Source: Methylocystis bryophila
GTDB taxonomy: Bacteria; Pseudomonadota; Alphaproteobacteria; Rhizobiales; Beijerinckiaceae
Assembly: GCF_027925445.1 (NCBI RefSeq)
Contig: NZ_AP027149.1
Location: 2,802,501 to 2,866,500, forward strand
Reading direction: 5' to 3'
DNA: 64,000 nucleotides
The notes beneath the pieces are model-generated. The model ran no database searches. It was given only the letters and a program-made list of their open reading frames with translations, and had not been told where the DNA came from. Shown one piece after another: positions 58,131 to 64,000 of this stretch. The translations under genes were made by a program, and so were the position numbers. Position 1 is the stretch's first letter, and each line of letters opens with the position of its first letter.

Positions 58131-59765
58131 ATGACCGTCGACTTCCACCATGAAATCGCCGAGAGACACGACAAGGCGCTCGTGATCGACTTCGGCTCGC
58201 AGGTCACCCAGCTCATCGCGAGACGGGTGCGCGAGGCGGGGGTCTATTGCGAGATCGCGCCTTTCCAGAAGGCCGAGGAGGCCTTCGCCGAGACGCGGCC
58301 CAAGGCCGTGATCCTCTCGGGCGGACCCTGCTCGGTGACGGACGAAGGCTCGCCGCGCGCGCCGCAGGCGATTTTTGACGCGGGTATCCCAGTCCTCGCC
58401 ATCTGCTACGGCGAGCAGCTATTAGCGGAGCAGCTTGGCGGCAAGGTCGAGGCCGGCCATCATCGTGAATTCGGCCGCGCGGACCTCGAAGTCGTGACCC
58501 CGAGCCCCCTGTTTGAGGGCGTCTGGGCGGTCGGCGGCCGGCATCAGGTCTGGATGAGCCATGGCGACCGCGTCACGCGCCTGCCGGACGGCTTCGCGAT
58601 CATCGGCAAGTCCGAGAACGCGCCCTTCGCAGCAATCGCGGATGAAAAACGTCGCTTCTACGGCGTGCAGTTCCACCTCGAGGTCGCGCATACGCCCGAC
58701 GGCGCCAGGCTGATCTCGAACTTCCTGCACAAGATCGCGGGGCTCAAATCCGACTGGACCATGGCGGCTTTTCGCTCTGAAGCCGCGCGGGCGATCCAGA
58801 AGCAAGTGGGCCTAGGGCGTTCGGCAGAACGTCCGTCGCAGGCGGCAGGCTATGGAAGGGTGCTTTGCGGCCTCTCCGGCGGCGTCGACAGCGCCGTCGC
58901 GGCCGTGCTCATCCATGAGGCGATCGGCGACGCCCTGACTTGTGTTTTCGTCGACCACGGACTCTTGCGCCAGGGCGAGGCCGAGGAGGTCGTGAGCCTC
59001 TTTCGCGACCACAACAATATCCCGCTGCGTCATGTGCAGGCGCAGGAGTTGTTTCTTACCGCGCTCGAAGGCGTCGAGGACCCGGAGGTCAAGCGCAAGA
59101 CGATCGGCCGGCTCTTCATCGAAGTTTTCGAGGCCGAGGCGAAGAAGATCGCCGAGGACGGCCGCGGCGCGCCGCAGTTCCTGGCGCAGGGCACGCTCTA
59201 CCCGGATGTGATCGAAAGCGTCTCCTTTACCGGCGGGCCTTCGGTGACGATCAAGTCGCATCACAATGTCGGGGGTCTGCCCGAGCGCATGAACATGGCG
59301 CTGGTCGAGCCTTTGCGCGAGCTTTTCAAGGACGAGGTGCGAGCGCTCGGCCGCGAGCTCGGCCTGCCGGAAGCCTTCGTCGGCCGCCATCCCTTCCCCG
59401 GCCCGGGGCTTGCGATCCGCTGCCCGGGCGCGGTGACGCGCGAGAAGCTCGAAATCCTGCGCAAGGCCGATGCGGTCTATCTGGACGAAATCCGCAAGGC
59501 GGGCCTCTACGACGAGATTTGGCAGGCTTTCGCGGCGCTGCTTCCCGTGCGCAGCGTCGGCGTGATGGGCGACGGGCGCAGCTACGACTATGTGCTGGCG
59601 CTTCGCGCCGTGACCAGCACCGACGGCATGACCGCGGATTTCTATCCTTTCGACATGAGTTTTTTAGGCCGGGCGGCGACGCGAATCGTCAATGAGGTGA
59701 AGGGCGTGAACCGGGTCGTCTATGACGTGACCAGCAAGCCGCCGGGGACCATCGAGTGGGAATGA
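58131..59765 (+). CDS. guaA: GMP synthase (glutamine-hydrolysing)
   Basis: Makes GMP from XMP, glutamine and ATP. The N-terminal class I amidotransferase has VIDFGSQVTQLIARRVRE, the nucleophile in AICYGEQLLAEQLGG, and the His-Glu pair in GVQFHLEVAHTPDG. That last block reads His-Leu-Glu where the family almost always has His-Pro-Glu. The ATP-pyrophosphatase part has the P-loop LSGGVDSAVAA, and the dimer domain ends in PPGTIEWE. The start at 58131 gives 544 residues; ATG 58095 would give a longer protein. The 3' end of guaA is a known integration site for islands, and foreign-looking DNA follows. Confidence 0.96.
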   Translation: MTVDFHHEIAERHDKALVIDFGSQVTQLIARRVREAGVYCEIAPFQKAEEAFAETRPKAVILSGGPCSVTDEGSPRAPQAIFDAGIPVLAICYGEQLLAEQLGGKVEAGHHREFGRADLEVVTPSPLFEGVWAVGGRHQVWMSHGDRVTRLPDGFAIIGKSENAPFAAIADEKRRFYGVQFHLEVAHTPDGARLISNFLHKIAGLKSDWTMAAFRSEAARAIQKQVGLGRSAERPSQAAGYGRVLCGLSGGVDSAVAAVLIHEAIGDALTCVFVDHGLLRQGEAEEVVSLFRDHNNIPLRHVQAQELFLTALEGVEDPEVKRKTIGRLFIEVFEAEAKKIAEDGRGAPQFLAQGTLYPDVIESVSFTGGPSVTIKSHHNVGGLPERMNMALVEPLRELFKDEVRALGRELGLPEAFVGRHPFPGPGLAIRCPGAVTREKLEILRKADAVYLDEIRKAGLYDEIWQAFAALLPVRSVGVMGDGRSYDYVLALRAVTSTDGMTADFYPFDMSFLGRAATRIVNEVKGVNRVVYDVTSKPPGTIEWE

Positions 59766-59912
59766 GGGGTACAAACGGCGGCAAAAGGGTAGTTTCGGCG
59801 GCGATTTTCCCTGCTGTTCCCGTCCGCTCGTCACCTTCGTCCGCGCCAACTTGAGCGAAATCAAAGTTGCAAGATGTCCAGCCTGGACTCGGTTAGCAGC
59901 TGCGGCTCGCTC

Positions 59913-62244
59913 CTAACGGCCGTGGCGCCTCTTGTACTTTGCTCCACTCCCACACGGGCACGGATCATTCCGTCCCACCTTCTTGGTCTTCACAGGAGAG
60001 ATTGCGTTTTTTGGCTGGTTGAGTTTCACCGCCCGTGTGGGTTGAGCCATTCGGGCGGCGTCTTCGTAAATGTGGGCATTTTCTTCCGTTCGCGCTGTCG
60101 GAATGTTGACTGCGAAAGGCTGCGCTCGGTGGTAGGTTCCATCGGCACTAACCTCTGCCACGACGCCAATGATGTTAGAGGCTCTGAGGGCCAGCGCAGC
60201 TGCGCTGGCCTTGTCATTCACCTTGGTCCAGTTAACTTGGTGGTCGTGTTGTTGAAGCCAAACGAAGAGCGGCTCGCCGACGGTGGACAAGATAAATTAG
60301 CGAGCGGGATGCTGGTTCAAGGTTTGGCGAAGGTCGGACAGCATCTTGGCTAGGTTATTCCGGCCTTCCTCTCCCAAGGCACGGATATGGCTCTCGGCCG
60401 AAAGCCATCCGCGTGCTCGGGTGGCGTCAAGCGCTTCAAGCAGCGTCAGCACTTGCTCCGGGAAGTCCTGCGCCGGAAACGGCCCGTTTTCCCAGTCTTC
60501 ACCCTCGAAGCTCCTGTCAACGATGTCGCTCCTGCCGTCCCAGACGAGCATGTTGACCTTGCCGCCCTTTAATTGGTCGGCAATGTCCTGATCGAAGCGG
60601 TTCTTCTTCAGGTACGCGCCCAGGTGGTCGAACTCGTCGAAGAGATGAGCCCGGCGTATCCCCGCCACGGATTGTCGCACCTCCATGTATGGGCAAATGA
60701 GCCTGGCGTGGGCAGGAGCCGCTTGAGCACGAATAGCTCGTCAATGGACAGCGAAATGAAGGCATGCTTCCCAAGTAGCGGCTTAATCTGCGGCAGTTCC
60801 TTGCAGTACGTCGAAAAGGGCGAGAATGACTCGACTGTCAGCCCAATCGGCACCAACACGCGGTAGTCGGAGCGGCGGACACGGCCGCACTCTTCATATT
60901 TGCCGTCGACGAGGTGATAGAGCGGCACTTCGTCCGCAGAATTCAGGTAGCTAAAGAAGCGCTCGCACTGCTTGTACGCCTTGAGCACCAAGTCATGCAC
61001 GGACTGGGCGTGGCGGCCGAAATCAAGCGCCGGCGACGCAATGGTGGCGGCCGCTCCTGCCTTGGCTTCAACCAGGTACAACACGTCGTCGACCAGGATG
61101 AGGGTGTCGTTTTCGGCCCACTGCTTGCTGGCGGGGTCCTTGTAGTAGACCTCCTGGAAAACTGTGCGCCTGGAAGCTGGACCGTCAGAATGTCGGCGAA
61201 AGCAGCTTCGCTCATCGTCTTCTGCCGATCTTCAAAGGTCTTCTTGTAGTCCGGCTTTTGCTGAAGGAGGTTGTAGAGAAGTGCGCGATACCCCGCGTCG
61301 CGGATGAAGCACGGGTCGACGGCGTAGTAGTCCGATCCAAGCTGGATTAGGGGTTTCTTTCGGGCAGGCAGTGTCCGATAGGGTGTCCCCACAAAATCGC
61401 CCGCAGCGAAGAACTCGGTTTCTTCTCCGCGCCCGTACGCCAAGTCCGTCAGCAGCATCGGCGGCAGCTTCGTGTGGCGGCTCACGTTGGCGATGCCGCC
61501 CCGAAACATGTCATCCATCGCCCGCCCCGCGGCTATCGATTGTTCCGCATTGGCTGCAACCCACGCCTCCATGACAGCTTCCAGAGGCTTGCCCTGTGCT
61601 GCAGCGAAAGCCTGTGCCGCCTCAAACTGCTTCATCATCTCCATGACCGCGTCGGCATGCCCAGAACGCATGGCGTCGGCCATGGCCTGAAAGCCGTCCG
61701 CGATAACGGCGGCACCGACGCCGTACACCTCTTTCAGGACATCATTGTGAGGCGCCAGAACGTAGCGATAGAACTCTCCTTCCAAAACTTGGTAGCGATT
61801 GCCGCGTAGCATGATCCAGGTGGATTTCGCGCGGAATTCAATGTCGGCCGTGTCGGGACCGAAGACGCCGTCCTTAGTATCGGCGGAAGTGGCCATGGCA
61901 AAAAGCACGGCTTGCTCTCGCAGTTTGCGGCCAAGTTCAAACAGCTCGGCGCACTGTGCTTCGTCGAATGTTACGTCTGCAGAAGCAGCATCTGACGCGA
62001 GAACCGCGTGCACGTACTCCAGCAGGAACTGTCTTTCGTTGATCAGGTCATCCGGGCCGTTCGCTTCGCGTTGCTCCCCGGTGGTGCCTTGGTCTGTCAC
62101 CGCTTTAATTATGTGCTGGGCGTAGATGTAGCCGAGCAAATCGTGCGCGGGCATGGCGACAATCAGCGCGCGCATACGGCCGGCGGCGGCTTCCATGTCT
62201 TTCAGTAGAGAGGCTGCAACCTCTTTTCGCTTTTGCTCGTTCAT
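59913..62244 (-). pseudogene. SEC-C motif protein with nuclease-like domain, disrupted
   Basis: Four segments on the minus strand make one original protein of about 775 residues. From the ATG at 62244 the first runs helically to about 61160. There a one-base loss moves coding to a second frame, whose start reads EVYYKDPASKQWAENDTLIL and VDDVLYLVEAKAG, a Glu/Asp...Glu-x-Lys pattern of PD-(D/E)xK nucleases. Near 60686 another one-base loss moves it to a third frame (AHLFDEFDHLGAYLKKNRF), which meets a TAA at 60297 and then continues in frame to the SEC-C zinc motif KVGRNDPCPCGSGAKYKR at 59913. Two frameshifts and a stop point to an inactivated gene. The DNA is less GC-rich than its neighbours, and it lies downstream of guaA, suggesting acquisition. 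Confidence 0.75.
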
Positions 62245-62323
62245 GAATATATGCACACCTGACATCCCCTCGGCACAATATTGCGCAGTGCGCATCCATA
62301 GCTAGCGTAGGCGTCGCACTCTT

Positions 62324-62521
62324 TCAGATAGACTCATCGTGGTCAATCTCCCGTGGCTCGCCGAGCAGTTCAATATCAGCCTCATTTGGCACGAACGCTG
62401 TCATGGTCATGCGGGCCAACGTTGGATTCGAGAGTTGCTCAGCGAGCTGGCGGGCGAGAAAGCGGCCGGGAATTCCGCGTGATCGGCGCATGGATATGGC
62501 TGCCGAACTATCCTCGCTCAC
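62324..62521 (-). CDS. 65-residue protein coupled to the Ada-type gene
   Basis: A GTG at 62521 overlaps the upstream stop (GTGA). The product is Arg-, Ala- and Glu-rich (RSRGIPGRFLARQLAEQLSN) with an acidic end. I recognise no family. It may be a real coupled gene or the tail of a lost one. Confidence 0.35.
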   Translation of the reverse strand: MSEDSSAAISMRRSRGIPGRFLARQLAEQLSNPTLARMTMTAFVPNEADIELLGEPREIDHDESI

Positions 62522-63126
62522 CCCGCTGTCTCCCTGTCCAGAAGCGCGCGTTTGCGCTCCACGCCCCAGCGATAGCCCGACAAGTCGCCGTCGGAGCGTA
62601 CCACGCCGTGGCAAGGTATGGCGACGGCAATCTTGTTGGCGGCGCAGGCCTGCGCGACGGCTCGAACGGCGGCCGGTTTGCTAATGCGGGCGGCGACTTC
62701 GGCGTAACTGGCGGTGTTGCCTGGCGGGATTTCGCGAAGCGCCTGCCAGACTCGCTGTTGAAAGGCCGTGCCGCGCACATCGAGCGGAAGCGCGAGCCCG
62801 GTCTTTGGCGCTTCGACGAAGGCCACGACTTGGGCGACCAGTTTTTCAAACTCAGCGTCTCCGCCGATGAGACTGGCTTTGGAAAAGCGATCCTGGAGCT
62901 CGCGCAGCAGATCCTCGGGATCATCGCCCAGGGTAATCGCGCAGACGCCCTTGTCACTGCACGCCACCAGAATGGCGCCGAGCGAGCACTCGGCGACGGC
63001 GAAGCGGATCACGACGTTCTTGCCGCCACCCTTGAACGCGCTTGGCGTTATCCCGAGCAGAGCATTCGAGTTCTCGTAGAAGCGGCTGTTGGAGGAATAG
63101 CCGGCGCTGTAGATGGCGTCGGTCAC
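62518..63126 (-). CDS. Ada-type O6-methylguanine-DNA methyltransferase lacking its N-terminal domains
   Basis: 202 residues from a GTG. The first 30 (VTDAIYSAGYSSNSRFYENS) are the second helix-turn-helix of the AraC-type domain of Ada; the remainder is the methyltransferase with GTAFQQRVWQALREIPPG and the active-site Cys in VAIPCHGVVRSDGDLSGYRWG. The Ada zinc/methyl-acceptor domain and first HTH are missing. In-frame codons upstream of the GTG (about to 63195) still resemble Ada linker, so the gene was probably truncated at its 5' end. It may retain DNA repair activity but not Ada-type gene control. Confidence 0.85.
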   Translation of the reverse strand: MTDAIYSAGYSSNSRFYENSNALLGITPSAFKGGGKNVVIRFAVAECSLGAILVACSDKGVCAITLGDDPEDLLRELQDRFSKASLIGGDAEFEKLVAQVVAFVEAPKTGLALPLDVRGTAFQQRVWQALREIPPGNTASYAEVAARISKPAAVRAVAQACAANKIAVAIPCHGVVRSDGDLSGYRWGVERKRALLDRETAG

Positions 63127-63277
63127 TGACGCGCTGCTTTTGGCGCTTACCCCCGGATGAGTGGGTTCGCGAAAATCGAGAGCGGGCTCGCTGTCATGAA
63201 TTGGATGATGGGACTTTCAATCGTCTCGCTCACCAGTGAGACGCAAGTGACCTTCATGCACTGAAGCGCTGTCAAGC

Positions 63278-64000
63278 CTACTGCGCCGCGCGCAGGATCT
63301 CCGGATACGCGCACTGCTCTGCGCTCTTCTCATGGATGCCCAGATTCGCCGGCGGTTCGATGAAGGGAAGGCCGAGCGTTTGCCAAACATCGACCAGCGC
63401 CTCGACGAGCGCGCCAATATGCTCGCGGGTGTGATGAGGCGTCGGCGTAATGCGCAGGCGCTCCGCTCCCTTAGCGACGGTGGGATAGTTAATCGGCTGG
63501 ATGTAGATACCATGCCGGTCAAGCAACATGTCGCTCGCCGCCTTGCAAAGCTGAGCGTCGCGCACCAAAACCGGCACGATGTGCGAACTGTTTTCGAGCA
63601 CCGGAAGGCCCGCCGCCAACAGCGCATGCTTTGTGACTTGCACGGCGCGCTGGTGGGTCGCGCGAATCTCGGGCCGCGACTTCAACAGCCGCACCGCCGC
63701 GCAGGCCGCCGCGGCCACCGCCGGCGGCAGCGCTGTCGTAAAGATGAAGGACGGAGCATAGCTGCGAACCGCGTCGATCAGCGCCGCGTCCCCTGCGATA
63801 TAGCCGCCGAGCGCGCCAAAGCCCTTGGCAAGGGTGCCTTCGATCACATCGATCTGGTCCATTACGTCCGCCTGCTCGCAGACGCCGCCGCCACGCGCCC
63901 CATACATGCCAACGGCGTGCACTTCGTCGATATAGGTCATTGCGCCGTACCGCTTCGCGAGAGCGGCGATCTCCGCAACGGGAGCGACATTACCGCTCAT
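63278..64000 (-). CDS. hemA: 5-aminolevulinate synthase, C-terminal part (cut by window edge)
   Basis: The visible 240 residues are the second half of ALAS, which joins succinyl-CoA and glycine in the alphaproteobacterial haem pathway. SGNVAPVAEIAALAKRYGA, YIDEVHAVGMYGARGGG and the PLP lysine in GTLAKGFGALGGYIAG are present, then SFIFTTALPPAVAAA, and GIYIQPINYPTVAKGAERLRITPTPHH with the substrate Arg/Thr residues. The N-terminus lies beyond the window, so the ATG-like Met at the edge is not the start. Confidence 0.95.
   Translation of the reverse strand: MSGNVAPVAEIAALAKRYGAMTYIDEVHAVGMYGARGGGVCEQADVMDQIDVIEGTLAKGFGALGGYIAGDAALIDAVRSYAPSFIFTTALPPAVAAAACAAVRLLKSRPEIRATHQRAVQVTKHALLAAGLPVLENSSHIVPVLVRDAQLCKAASDMLLDRHGIYIQPINYPTVAKGAERLRITPTPHHTREHIGALVEALVDVWQTLGLPFIEPPANLGIHEKSAEQCAYPEILRAAQ

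Noticed and set aside
59851..59864. TTGAGCGAAATCAA, resembling an FNR-type box
   Set aside because: One half-site is imperfect, and it lies between the guaA end and the end of the SEC-C remnant, where no promoter is expected.

Overview
The window is high-GC chromosomal DNA from an alphaproteobacterium, most likely order Hyphomicrobiales (Rhizobiales). The evidence is the uppS-cdsA-dxr-rseP-bamA-lpxD-fabZ-lpxA-lpxB run, a tRNA-His without the extra 5' G, an ALAS-type hemA, an Irr-like iron motif and intergenic palindromes of the type common in that order. Class I phaC, glyA, mdh, ppc and a bacteriohemerythrin would fit a type II methanotroph of the Methylocystis/Methylosinus kind. No methane oxidation gene is present, so that placement is inference.

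Layout: 1-870 is a divergent MAPEG/HxlR pair around a 12-bp inverted repeat. 898-15388 is the translation/envelope run (pyrH, frr, uppS, cdsA, dxr, rseP, bamA, lpxD, fabZ, lpxA, lpxB), interrupted between pyrH and frr by two leftward genes and a perfect FNR-type box, and lacking lpxI between lpxA and lpxB. 15421-17365 is rubrerythrin plus an Fe-S protein behind an Irr-type motif. 17366-19417 is a decayed stretch with an AAA-ATPase remnant and a small TPR-like gene. 19418-31997 holds a hybrid histidine kinase, a four-part copper-type membrane protein, mdh, tRNA-Lys and tRNA-His, a bacteriohemerythrin behind a second perfect FNR-type box, an L,D-transpeptidase, a second MAPEG protein, a Crp/Fnr regulator and DUF3501. 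32062-37515 holds a DUF433/DUF5615 pair, glyA, a BASS transporter, nrdR, a PfkB kinase, tRNA-Asn and tRNA-Ser.

37558-41604 is the accessory heart of the window. After a frameshifted gene, one strand carries three NADAR/YbiA-like proteins, a membrane protein and small genes, several linked by ATGA or longer overlaps. dps starts divergently from this cluster. I regard it as the best candidate for an undescribed system, perhaps removal of ADP-ribose or handling of damaged nucleotides; no ADP-ribosyltransferase partner was recognised.

41801-59765 returns to housekeeping: dps, a DUF2865 protein, an AlaC-type aminotransferase, phaC (whose start codon looks mutated or non-canonical), rimM, hdeD-like, DUF805, ftsY, septation protein A, recN, a TniA-like N-terminal fragment, ppc and guaA. 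59766-63277, just downstream of guaA, looks acquired. It carries a SEC-C/nuclease-like gene broken by two frameshifts and a stop, and an N-terminally truncated Ada-type methyltransferase. The window ends inside hemA.
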